DNA from: Microseira sp041929235
GTDB lineage: Bacteria; Cyanobacteriota; Cyanobacteriia; Cyanobacteriales; Aerosakkonemataceae
Direction: 5' to 3'
Assembly (NCBI RefSeq): GCF_041929235.1
Contig: NZ_JBHFNP010000045.1
Location: 1-64,000 of the forward strand
Length of the DNA: 64,000 nt
The translations under genes were made by a program, and so were the position numbers. The number at the start of each line of letters is the position of its first letter. Position 1 is the stretch's first letter. The notes under the pieces were generated by a model. It was not told the DNA's origin. It saw only the letters and a program-made list of their open reading frames with translations, and ran no database searches. Positions 18,595 through 25,714 of the stretch are shown piece by piece.

Positions 18595-18760
18595 CTCAGG
18601 TTCTCCTGATGTGCTTGGCATCAATTTTAGGGCGGGTTCAAGCGTTATATAGCAGTTTGTGACTTGGTGGAATACAGCCCTTGGGGCTTGGTTTGTATAG
18701 CGGCAGCAAAAATGGCAGCCGCTATACAAACCGAGCAACGTCTACACGGGCTATTAACTC
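18595..18760. other. Intergenic sequence upstream of LtrA gene
   Basis: This stretch holds an imperfect dyad around TTTGTATAGCGGC and GCCGCTATACAAA (about 18690-18730), which could be a regulatory palindrome or a repeat arm. It ends at the 5-bp direct repeat AACTC that borders the MITE at 18761. No coding sequence is seen. Confidence 0.4.
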
Positions 18761-18851
18761 CAGGACTTACGCAACGCCTCTAGATGTAGGGGCAACCACG
18801 GGGGGATTGCCCCTACAAAACACTATATATGGATGATCTGCGTAAGTCCTG
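18761..18851. mobile_element. MITE-A copy 1 (13-bp terminal inverted repeats, 5-bp target duplication)
   Basis: The 91-base element starts CAGGACTTACGCA and ends in the reverse complement of that sequence. It is flanked by AACTC at 18756-18760 and 18852-18856. Inside is a hairpin (GTAGGGGCAA paired with TTGCCCCTAC). It encodes nothing, so it would need a transposase supplied in trans. Confidence 0.88.
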
Positions 18852-18900
18852 AACTCATGAAAAATCAAGTGTATTCTGTCAAGTCACAATCCGCTATAAC

Positions 18901-19158
18901 TTATTCGGGATTTGCAGTTTTTTCTCCATTCCGCATTGCATCTCCTAAATACAACCTGACAAAATCCTCCGCCGCAGTTGGCTCAATTTTACTCAAGGCT
19001 GCAACAATTTCAGCGATTGTATCGCCTGTAGGGTCTATTTGCTGGTGAAACCAGCGACCTACATTCGATCTCCTCGTTCCCATTACGACTGCCAGCTTAT
19101 TTTGACTAATTCCGTAGGTTTCCAGAACTTGTCTGAGGGCTTTGCCTGCTTTTCCCAT
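18901..19158 (-). CDS. XRE-type helix-turn-helix regulator, tandem copy 3
   Basis: An 85-residue single-domain DNA-binding protein. The helix-turn-helix reads YGISQNKLAVVMGTRRSNVG, starting near residue 15. The C-terminal half (IEPTAAEDFVRLYLGD) resembles the two genes upstream. It is the last of three tandem paralogues read leftward and starts 3 bases after the stop of its neighbour, so they form one transcript. In the recognition helix TRRSNVGRW differs from DRSVVFHW and GHANVSRW in the others, suggesting altered DNA specificity. It carries a longer charged tail than its relatives. Confidence 0.85.
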   Translation of the reverse strand: MGKAGKALRQVLETYGISQNKLAVVMGTRRSNVGRWFHQQIDPTGDTIAEIVAALSKIEPTAAEDFVRLYLGDAMRNGEKTANPE

Positions 19159-19161
19159 AAT

Positions 19162-19413
19162 CTAGGACGGGTTTTCATCCTCGTGGTAAAGGAAATCGCC
19201 CACGTATAAGCTAATAAATTCTGCTGCTGCCTCTGGGTTGATGGTTTTGAGCGCAGTAGCAATTTGCACAACGGTTTCCGCAGATGGATCTCTTTTCTCA
19301 TGAAACCAATGAAAAACAACGGATCGGTCAACTCCCAAGGTGACGGCTAATTTGTTTTGGCTGATGCCGTATGTCTCCAACGCCCGTCTGAGAGCTTTTC
19401 CCGCTTTTCCCAT
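19162..19413 (-). CDS. XRE-type helix-turn-helix regulator, tandem copy 2
   Basis: An 83-residue paralogue of its two neighbours, sharing MGKAGKAL, YGISQNKLAV and NPEAAAEFISLYVG. The helix-turn-helix spans about residues 14-40. There is no sensor domain, so control would depend on dimerisation or on competition among the three paralogues for the same operator. The middle position in an operon read away from the palindrome at 19693-19743 fits autoregulation. No partner toxin is adjacent. Confidence 0.85.
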   Translation of the reverse strand: MGKAGKALRRALETYGISQNKLAVTLGVDRSVVFHWFHEKRDPSAETVVQIATALKTINPEAAAEFISLYVGDFLYHEDENPS

Positions 19414-19436
19414 GTCTTCTAGTCTTCATTTTTCGG

Positions 19437-19655
19437 CTATTCCAGGTATAACCTGATGAATTCCTCTGCCGCTGCTGGATTAATCTGCCCAAGTGCTGTG
19501 CGAATTTGAAGGATTGTCTCACCTCCAGGATCTCTCACCTCGTTCACCCAACGGCTGACGTTGGCATGTCCAACTCCCATCGCAGCTGCTAGCTGATTTT
19601 GGCTAATGCCATAGCTTACTAATGCCTGTTTGAGGGCTTTACCTGCTTTTCCCAT
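19437..19655 (-). CDS. XRE-type helix-turn-helix regulator, tandem copy 1
   Basis: A 72-residue paralogue and the first gene of the trio. It reads MGKAGKALKQAL, then YGISQNQLAAAMGVGHANVS as the helix-turn-helix, and ends INPAAAEEFIRLYLE. It lies 38 bases from the nearer arm of the inverted repeat that separates it from the divergent small gene at 19765. The trio probably arose by two rounds of tandem duplication; copies 1 and 2 look slightly closer to each other in the C-terminal segment. Confidence 0.86.
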   Translation of the reverse strand: MGKAGKALKQALVSYGISQNQLAAAMGVGHANVSRWVNEVRDPGGETILQIRTALGQINPAAAEEFIRLYLE

Positions 19656-19692
19656 GACTTTGATTGTGTCAGAGGATCTTAACCGAGTAAAC

Positions 19693-19743
19693 GTTCCATT
19701 TAGTCACATTGGGTGTAAGATAGCTTATGTGACTAATCGGAAC
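19693..19743. promoter_or_regulatory. Inverted-repeat operator between the HTH trio and a divergent small gene
   Basis: Two 17-base arms face each other: GTTCCATTTAGTCACAT at 19693-19709 and, on the opposite strand, GTTCCGATTAGTCACAT from 19743 back to 19727. They differ at two positions, and the inner ten bases match perfectly. The site sits midway between divergent starts, as expected for an operator of the adjacent XRE-type proteins. The spacing of the arms (about 34 bases centre to centre) suggests two dimers on one face of the helix. Confidence 0.7.
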
Positions 19744-19764
19744 ATTTAACAAAAGGTGAACTCA

Positions 19765-20022
19765 ATGCACAACAGCTTTCTGACCGATGCGGGTGAAACA
19801 AACTCTGCGTCTGTTATCCTTCAACCATCTTGCGATCCAGTTTCAGGGAAAGAATTTATCAAAGTTCTTGTAATTGGTTCGCATAAAGCAGTAGTCCGCA
19901 CCATTCATACGCTGCATCACAAGAATTTTGCAGCCGTTTGGGAGTGGAGTCCGTTAATGCCTTATGGCAATTCAGGGGAAATGATGAGTATCCTGAAAAA
20001 GGCGATTTTTTTGATTGATTAG
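19765..20022 (+). CDS. Small conserved cyanobacterial protein, function unknown
   Basis: About 85 residues. The C-terminal part (VLVIGSHKAVVRTIHTLH, then NFAAVWEWSPLMPYG) recalls a small family I associate with cyanobacteria, without known function. There is no signal peptide or membrane segment. I start at the ATG because AAAAGGTG lies about eight bases upstream; a GTG three codons earlier is in frame but overlaps that site. It is transcribed divergently from the three XRE repressors across the 19693-19743 palindrome, so it is a likely target of theirs. Confidence 0.7.
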   Translation: MHNSFLTDAGETNSASVILQPSCDPVSGKEFIKVLVIGSHKAVVRTIHTLHHKNFAAVWEWSPLMPYGNSGEMMSILKKAIFLID

Positions 20023-20138
20023 TGAAGAAAAAACTAGCGATCGCATCCAGTTTTGAGAGTGCGATCGCTAAAGCAAGTTAAAATAACAGTAACCCTTTTT
20101 GCCAAGGCAATGTAAGGAGTGAAATCAAAAATAAACCT

Positions 20139-20822
20139 ATGACAACTGCAACGCCTAAAATTGCTCAAATAGCTGATAGCACCTCGCTTCCCAAATGGGA
20201 GGCAGCAAATTGGGAAGATTACTTACGCTATCGCGACGATCCAACTTTAGAGAGAGTTCGGCTGTTTTTTAATCAAAACTATCTTTTTGTTGACATGGGT
20301 AACGAAGGAATCAACCACGCCAGTATTGCTCGTCTTTTCGCCATGCTGTTTTATATCTGGTTTACTTGCTTCCCAGAGCAAACAGCAAGCGATTTAGGGG
20401 GTGTTTTACTGGAAAAACCAAATACGCAAGCCGCATCGCCAGATATAGTTTTATACATCGGTGAAGGGGTTCCGCAATGGCAACCAGGGCAATCTCGTTA
20501 TATTAATCTCAATCAATGGCGAGTCCCCGATTTAGTTTGTGAAGTCGGCGATACTACTCTGTCTTCTGACCTAGATGAACAGAAAAAACTTTATGCCACT
20601 TTGGGAGTTCCCGAATATTGGGTGATTGATGTACGAGGGAAGCGGGTGTTTGCTTTTCGGTTGCAGTCGGATGGTAGCTATAAACTTTGTACTGAATCTG
20701 TGGTTTTGAAGGGATTACCAATTTCTTTATTAGACCAAACTTTAGAACGATTGAGCGAGGGAACGAATATTAGTGCAGCGAGTTGGTTTAGTCAAGCGAT
20801 CGCTAATTTAAACCAAGGATAA
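20139..20822 (+). CDS. Uma2 family (DUF820) putative endonuclease
   Basis: A 227-residue protein of the PD-(D/E)XK-fold Uma2 family, which is strongly expanded in cyanobacteria. Candidate active-site residues lie in SPDIVLYIGE and PDLVCEVGD, followed by SSDLDEQKKLYATLGVPEYW, a typical Uma2 block. Biological substrates are not established; association with mobile DNA is common. It stands alone, with its 3' end facing a convergent small gene across a hairpin. The start follows an AAGGAG-containing stretch at about 20113, which is rather distant. Confidence 0.85.
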   Translation: MTTATPKIAQIADSTSLPKWEAANWEDYLRYRDDPTLERVRLFFNQNYLFVDMGNEGINHASIARLFAMLFYIWFTCFPEQTASDLGGVLLEKPNTQAASPDIVLYIGEGVPQWQPGQSRYINLNQWRVPDLVCEVGDTTLSSDLDEQKKLYATLGVPEYWVIDVRGKRVFAFRLQSDGSYKLCTESVVLKGLPISLLDQTLERLSEGTNISAASWFSQAIANLNQG

Positions 20823-20829
20823 ATTAGTC

Positions 20830-20862
20830 AGAAACCCGGTTTGCTTGAAAAACCAGGTTTCT
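20830..20862. terminator. Bidirectional hairpin (AGAAACCCGGTTT type)
   Basis: AGAAACCCGGTTT and AAACCAGGTTTCT are near-perfect inverted arms with a short loop, lying between the convergent Uma2 gene and the small gene at 20867. This sequence is a frequent cyanobacterial intergenic hairpin and probably terminates transcription in both directions. Confidence 0.65.
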
Positions 20863-20866
20863 TGAG

Positions 20867-21091
20867 TTAAAGCGATTCAAACGTAGCAGTAAATCCTTCT
20901 AATCTGAGGCAATCATCTTGAAACGCTTCTGCGTCGCTGACATCTTCTATTTTATATTCCATCAAGCGTTGACCATCAGGCATTTTTTTAGAAGATATAC
21001 AAGTACCAGCATACTTTTCTGCTATTGATTTAAACTCAACAGCAGAAGCTTTCCAAGCTTCTGCGGAACAGCTAATAATTACGCGCCACAT
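20867..21091 (-). CDS. Small hypothetical protein, paralogue of 22067-22291
   Basis: A 74-residue protein (MWRVIISCSAEAWK, KMPDGQRLMEYKIEDV, AEAFQDDCLRLEGF) that I do not recognise. It is roughly four-fifths identical to the protein at 22067-22291. The two copies flank a broken MerR regulator and point the same way. There is no signal peptide; two cysteines are present. Conservation of both reading frames after duplication argues that they are real genes. It could be a small binding protein or antitoxin-like factor, but nothing in the sequence shows this. Confidence 0.7.
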   Translation of the reverse strand: MWRVIISCSAEAWKASAVEFKSIAEKYAGTCISSKKMPDGQRLMEYKIEDVSDAEAFQDDCLRLEGFTATFESL

Positions 21092-21174
21092 ACTCGATTT
21101 GAAACTAAATAACTAATTTAGTTTCTCATATTTCGATCGAAGAAGTATGTTTGGGCGATCGCTTCCCATCTAAA

Positions 21175-21950
21175 CTAGCTTAAAAAAGGCCACGCCACAT
21201 CGCAAAACGGATCGTCTTGCGATTCTTTCACTTGATTAAAGTATATCTCCCTGGGCGAACCTGCCGTGGGATATCCTTGTTGATGCAACCACATTGCTAC
21301 GGCATCGTAAGCTTGAAGAATTTCGGGAAACTGACATTGTTTTAACGTAATGCGCGTAAATACTTCTTTTCCCGCTAATAATTCTCCGACTTTGATGCTA
21401 CCACTATCGGTTAAATTTCCGGCGACGGGCAAACAAACTTCCACTGGACCGTTACTATCTTCATCGACGCGACCGTGATAAATTACAGTTTCGTGACCGA
21501 TAACGGCGATATTTTGCTGTTTGGCAAGTTCGTGGAGGGCAGAAAATGAATCGCAGATATGTTTGACCAAATCATCAATGTAGACTCGTTTGGTGATGCT
21601 AATAATTTGCTGCTTAGGTACATTCCTTACTTGAATCTCGTAAGTCATATCAGACTCCTTTTCCCCGATATAATCCTGGAGGTATTTCACAAATTTACGC
21701 TGTTGAGCAACTTTGACTTCAACCTTTTGCCAGTAATCATTTAAAAGGTGTAGTGCTTGTTCTGTGTCAGACTCTAATAACTCGGCGATTCGATCTAAAG
21801 GCATTGCAATATACCGCAACCAACCAATTAATTTGTAGTTGGTGGTAATAAACCAATTGAATCATAGAGTCTGAGTGCTTTGATGGAAAGACGCGAACGC
21901 ACCGCGAACTGTCCTATTGACATCAGGTTGGATATCTCTAAGTTGCTCAT
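21175..21950 (-). pseudogene. MerR-family regulator with GyrI-like effector domain, broken in the DNA-binding domain
   Basis: From 21950 the minus strand reads a MerR N-terminus (MSIGQFAVRSRLSIKAL, then RLYDSIGLLPPTTN) and meets a TAA. The next part continues in another frame from about 21819 as LRYIAMPLDRIAELLESD, the end of the MerR helix region. It then runs through a coiled-coil linker and a GyrI-like small-molecule domain (about 150 residues, ending at 21175). Around 20 residues that normally link the first wing (GYRYY-type) to the second helix are missing. The C-terminal frame remains open for 214 codons and could still be translated from a TTG, but it cannot bind DNA like a normal MerR protein. 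A deletion with frameshift is the simplest reading. Confidence 0.75.
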
Positions 21951-22066
21951 ACTGCTATTGTGGCGTCTACCCCAAGGGGAGAGTCAAGGGGGCAGAACTT
22001 TAAAAGCCCCCCTTGGGAAGGGGGGTTGGGGGGATCGCTTTTATAAGAGCAACTTGAGTTACTAGG

Positions 22067-22291
22067 TTAAACCGACTCAAACCTAGCGGTGAATCCTTCT
22101 AAGTTAAGACATTCATCTTGAAACGCTTCTGCGTCTCCTACATCTTCTATTTTGTATTCCATCAAACGTTGACCATCGGGCATTTTTTTAGAAGATGTAC
22201 AAGTACCGGCATACTTTTCTGCCATTGCCTTAAACTCCACTCCATGACGTTTCCACGCATCCCCCGAACAGCTAATAATTACAAGCCACAT
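22067..22291 (-). CDS. Small hypothetical protein, paralogue of 20867-21091
   Basis: A 74-residue protein starting MWLVIISCSGDAWK and sharing most residues with the copy at 20867-21091, including KKMPDGQRLMEYKIEDV and the AEAFQD block. The DNA is also similar, so the duplication is fairly recent. It lies just beyond the N-terminal end of the broken MerR gene, so the arrangement is copy, regulator, copy, all leftward. Function unknown. Confidence 0.7.
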   Translation of the reverse strand: MWLVIISCSGDAWKRHGVEFKAMAEKYAGTCTSSKKMPDGQRLMEYKIEDVGDAEAFQDECLNLEGFTARFESV

Positions 22292-22370
22292 AAAATCAAT
22301 AAATTTCTAACTTCAGATAGATGTTACCGCAAATAACTACATAACTCAAGTTTCTAGTTATCTCATGCAT

Positions 22371-22434
22371 AGCGGCTAATGGCTAATGGCTAATGGCAGG
22401 AAAAATGCTCCCATTAGCCATTAGCAATTAGCCA
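22371..22434. repeat. Heptamer repeats in a hairpin arrangement
   Basis: GGCTAATGGCTAATGG units are followed after a short spacer by CCATTAGCCATTAGCAATTAGCC, in parts reverse-complementary to the first half, so the array could form a stem. It lies in the gap between the small gene at 22067 and the promoter region of the EF-G gene. Confidence 0.75.
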
Positions 22435-22574
22435 CCCCCAAGTTTATAACTAGCAACTTGCGTTACATCAAGTTAATTGAAGAAATTCTTACAATTCCCC
22501 TTATACCCTGGATTATGCCAGTACAATTTATTTGACTCCCATGGTAGGAGAATTTCTGCCTGCGCGTTCGCTCC

Positions 22575-22628
22575 TTGACGCTTGTGTAAGACACAATGTA
22601 GTATATAGGGTGACGCGGCAAGCGTCAA
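22575..22628 (+). promoter_or_regulatory. Candidate promoter with 10-bp inverted repeat upstream of the EF-G gene
   Basis: TTGACG at 22575-22580 and TAGTAT at about 22599-22604 are spaced 18 bases apart, as a -35/-10 pair. TTGACGCTTG at 22575-22584 is repeated in reverse complement as CAAGCGTCAA at 22619-22628, so the two arms bracket the likely start site and may bind a regulator. An AAGGAG ribosome-binding site lies before the ATG at 22664. Confidence 0.5.
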
Positions 22629-22663
22629 ACATGTTTTTCGCTCTCTAGTAAGGAGCAAGTCCT

Positions 22664-24721
22664 ATGATTACCCTGGAAAAAATTCGCAACATTGGAATTT
22701 CTGCCCACATCGATGCGGGTAAAACAACTTTATCCGAACGCATCCTTTTCTACACTGGCAGAATCCACAAAATTGGCGAGGTGGGTGTGGAAGGTGCCAC
22801 GATGGACTACATGCAGCTAGAGATCGAAAAAGGAATTACTATCACCTCTGCTGCTACAACCTGTACGTGGCACGATACCCAAATTAACTTAATTGATACT
22901 CCCGGACACGTGGATTTTACGATTGAAGTTGAGCGCGCTTTGCGGGTTCTCGACGGTGCAATTATGGTGCTGTGCGGGGTTGGTGGCGTGCAATCTCAAT
23001 CGATAACTGTTGATAGGCAAATGAAGCGATATCGCATTCCGCGCATCGCGTTTATCAACAAGTTAGACCGCGTGGGTGCAGATCCGTTTCGGGTTGTGCA
23101 AGCACTCAGAGATAAATTGGGTTTGAATGCTTTATTGCTGCAATATCCGATTGGCAGAGAACATGAATTCGCAGGCGTTATCGATTTAATTGAGATGGCG
23201 GCGAATTATTACGAAGGAGAACATGGAGAAAATCGAGTCGTTAAACCAATCCCCGAAAACTTGTTATCCCAAGCGCAAGAAGCAAGGGATAAAATGCTCG
23301 ATCGCCTTTCTTTGTTTTCGGAAGCGATGACAGAAAAGTTGCTGAATGGAGAAGAAGTTCCCAAAGAATTAATTTGGTCAACGATTCGCGCGGCAACTTT
23401 AAGTTTGGAACTGACTCCCGTTCTGCTTGGTTCTGCTTTCAAGAATAAAGGGGTGCAAAACCTACTCGATGCGGTTACCTTATATCTGCCATCGCCAACC
23501 GATCGGGAAGTGGTGAAAGCGTTCGATGTCAAAACGAATGAAAAAGTTGATGTTCCGGCAGATATAAATGCGCCGTTGGTTGCACTGGCGTTCAAAATTA
23601 CCGATGATGAACAAGCTGGACAACTAACTTATACCCGGATTTATGCGGGGACATTGAAGAAAGGCGATCGCATCCGCAACAGTCGCACCAACAAAGCGGT
23701 TACAGTGGGACGATTTGTGCGAATGCACGCCGATAAACGGGAAAACATCGAAATCGCCGCCGCTGGTGAAATTGTGGCGTTAGTTGGGATTGACTGCGCC
23801 TCTGGGGATACATTTTGTAGCAACGGCACCTCGCTTTCAATGGAAGCAATGTTCGTACCAGAACCCGTGGTGACGCTTTCCGTGACGCCAAAGCACAAGG
23901 AAGATGCAGATCGAATGACCAAAGCACTCACCCGCTTTGAACGTGAAGATCCAACATTCCATCTCACCATAGATCCGGAGTCCAAACAAACTTTAATTTC
24001 GGGGATGGGAGAACTCCATCTGGAAATTTACATCGAACGAATGAAGCGGGAATATAACGCGGAGGTTTATGTTGGTGCGCCAGCAGTTGCTTACCGCGAA
24101 ACGATTTCCAAAGCGGTAACCTTCGACTATACTTGGAAACGGCAAACGGGTGGTGCTGGTCAATACGCCCAGGTTATGGGTCGAATTCAACCTTGTACGG
24201 AAACGTTTGTATTCGAGAATAAAGTCGTTGGCGGTGCGATTCCCAAAGAATTTATCGCCGCTTGCGAAAAAGGTTTCCGCGATGCGATTAATTCCGGACT
24301 TCTGATTGGTTATCCAGTCACTGGAGTGAAAGTAATTCTCCAAAATGGTAGCTATCATCGGGAAGATTCTTCCGAATTGGCATTTCGGACTGCGGCGCGT
24401 TATGCGTTTGAGGAAGTCTACAAAAAAGCTCATCCAATTATCCTGGAACCGATTATGCTCGTGGAAGTAGAAATGCCCAATGAGTATGTAGGAAGAATTC
24501 AGGGGGATCTTTCTTCCCGTCACGGGTTGGTGTTAGGTTCGGAAACGATGGGAGATTATTCGGTTATTCGTGCAGAAGTGCCGTTGAGAGAGATGTTTGG
24601 ATATTCGATGGCGGTGCGAAGTCTGACATCCGGACAAGCAAATTTCTCGATGGAATTCGCCGAATATCAACCAGTTCCTCCTAGCGTTCAGGAACAATTA
24701 GTTGCTCGTGGGGTGAGATAA
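22664..24721 (+). CDS. Elongation factor G paralogue, mtEFG1/spdEFG1-like
   Basis: A 685-residue translational GTPase. G1 is AHIDAGKTT, G3 DTPGH, G4 NKLD and G5 near GSAFKNKG. Domains II to V follow over the usual length. The G-domain phrases GATMDYMQLE, SAATTCTW, CGVGGVQSQS and DRQMKRY resemble mitochondrial EFG1 and spd-type EF-G1 rather than the main bacterial EF-G encoded next to rpsG and tuf. Cyanobacteria often carry such extra copies. By family it moves tRNA and mRNA through the ribosome; a role for this paralogue under particular conditions is inferred. It stands alone, downstream of a promoter with an inverted repeat. AAGGAG precedes the ATG. Confidence 0.92.
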   Translation: MITLEKIRNIGISAHIDAGKTTLSERILFYTGRIHKIGEVGVEGATMDYMQLEIEKGITITSAATTCTWHDTQINLIDTPGHVDFTIEVERALRVLDGAIMVLCGVGGVQSQSITVDRQMKRYRIPRIAFINKLDRVGADPFRVVQALRDKLGLNALLLQYPIGREHEFAGVIDLIEMAANYYEGEHGENRVVKPIPENLLSQAQEARDKMLDRLSLFSEAMTEKLLNGEEVPKELIWSTIRAATLSLELTPVLLGSAFKNKGVQNLLDAVTLYLPSPTDREVVKAFDVKTNEKVDVPADINAPLVALAFKITDDEQAGQLTYTRIYAGTLKKGDRIRNSRTNKAVTVGRFVRMHADKRENIEIAAAGEIVALVGIDCASGDTFCSNGTSLSMEAMFVPEPVVTLSVTPKHKEDADRMTKALTRFEREDPTFHLTIDPESKQTLISGMGELHLEIYIERMKREYNAEVYVGAPAVAYRETISKAVTFDYTWKRQTGGAGQYAQVMGRIQPCTETFVFENKVVGGAIPKEFIAACEKGFRDAINSGLLIGYPVTGVKVILQNGSYHREDSSELAFRTAARYAFEEVYKKAHPIILEPIMLVEVEMPNEYVGRIQGDLSSRHGLVLGSETMGDYSVIRAEVPLREMFGYSMAVRSLTSGQANFSMEFAEYQPVPPSVQEQLVARGVR

Positions 24722-24758
24722 CAACTCCGCACAAAACCGATGAGGACGTAGAAATTAA

Positions 24759-24869
24759 ACCACAGAGACGCAGAGGACACAGAGAAAGAGAAGAGAGATG
24801 TTAATCGATTCAATATTACTCGCTTCTCACCTCTTCTTTTCTCTTCTCTCTGCGTTCTCTGCGTCTGGA
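24759..24869. repeat. Inverted CACAGAGACGCAGAG-type repeat
   Basis: CCACAGAGACGCAGAGGACACAG and, about 70 bases later, CTCTGCGTTCTCTGCGTCTGGAG are approximate reverse complements around a purine-rich and pyrimidine-rich core. This type of hairpin follows many cyanobacterial genes; here it follows the EF-G stop and may serve as a terminator. Confidence 0.6.
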
Positions 24870-24906
24870 GCGGTTCGTTAAAATCGCTTACTGTACCCAG
24901 CAGCAT

Positions 24907-25157
24907 CTATTTATCGGCGTGTATGTAGTCCACAAAGTAAAATTTTGGTTCTAGCCAGAATTTCAGCCAAGCATACCCTCCTAATCCAATTAACGCCAGA
25001 ATAATTAAGGGCAATATTGTTCCGAAAAACTCGGCTTCCAGATTGCGAGACGACGACCTAAAAGGGTAACTGCCGTCGGGCGGGTTGGAGCGAGATCTTC
25101 TAGTGGTGAAACGGGATACCACTGTTGAAAAAAGTTAAATTCCAATTCAGTCACCAT
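24907..25157 (-). pseudogene. Remnant of a PaO-like Rieske oxygenase, centre deleted
   Basis: From the ATG at 25157 the frame reads a 50-residue N-terminus typical of cyanobacterial pheophorbide a oxygenase-like Rieske proteins (FNFFQQWYPVSPLEDL, RPTAVTLLGRRLAIWKP) and then stops at about 25005. In another frame the DNA continues FFGTILPLIILALIGLG, then YAWLKFWLEPKFYFVDY, ending IHADK at 24907. That matches the membrane anchor and tail of the same family. Everything between, roughly 300 residues including the Rieske and iron sites, is absent. The join lies around 25030. It is best read as a gene reduced by one internal deletion. The identification rests on my memory of the family ends. Confidence 0.72.
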
Positions 25158-25272
25158 CTTCAATATAAAAATTATTGTATTTGTTTACAGTCTAATCTGG
25201 TATAATATTACCACAATTTTTGGCAATCATAACTTACGCGCGACGAGGCCAAGCTCTGAGATAACAAGCCAG
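25158..25272. other. Intergenic sequence, AT-rich
   Basis: No coding sequence or clear element is seen here. It should hold the former promoter of the PaO-like gene. The AT-rich stretch TTGTATTTGTTTACAGTCTAA and the TATAATATT at about 25201 could be promoter elements. Confidence 0.3.
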
Positions 25273-25400
25273 CCCGCCAGGGAATAAATTCCCACAGCGA
25301 GTAGCTAAAGTTGGTTAAAACCAACTATTGAGATCAGATGCTTTTCAGTCCGTTTCAACGGACTTGGGCTAAAAGCCTTTGAAATTTATTTCCGGGCGGG
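25273..25400. repeat. CCCGCCAGGGAATAAATT element, copy 1
   Basis: The element begins CCCGCCAGGGAATAAATT and ends AAATTTATTTCCGGGCGGG, giving imperfect terminal inverted repeats. Inside are smaller hairpins (GTTGGTTAAAACCAAC; AGTCCGTTTCAACGGACT). It is followed by TTATGGATTTGAGGTTA, which also follows copy 2. Confidence 0.75.
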
Positions 25401-25443
25401 TTATGGATTTGAGGTTACTCACATCTTGCACCAGTCCCAACAT

Positions 25444-25575
25444 CCGCCAGGGAATAAATTCCCACAGCGAGTAACGAAAGTCCTCGCTCAGAGGACTAAA
25501 TACTTACGATCAAAAGCTTTCAGTCCTCTTAAGAGGACTTTAGCTAAAAGCCTTTGAAATTTATTTCCGGGCGGG
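25444..25575. repeat. CCCGCCAGGGAATAAATT element, copy 2
   Basis: A second copy with the same ends as 25273-25400 and a different inner hairpin (AGTCCTC and GAGGACT arms). The shared downstream sequence suggests that the pair arose by a local duplication of element plus flank. A third copy lies at 37333-37455. Confidence 0.75.
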
Positions 25576-25714
25576 TTATGGATTTGAGGTTATGAACTTG
25601 AGCTACTCGCTGTGAAAATAGATTTCCCGAAGCCATCACCTTTGTTTCTTGCTACTATCTCTCGTTTCCATAAACAATTTTTCAGAGAAACCCGGTTTGT
25701 TTGCGTGCATGAAA

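Noticed and set aside
23209..23595. Minus-strand open frame of 128 codons within EF-G
   Set aside because: It is antisense to a conserved GTPase region and its composition reflects the codons of that gene.
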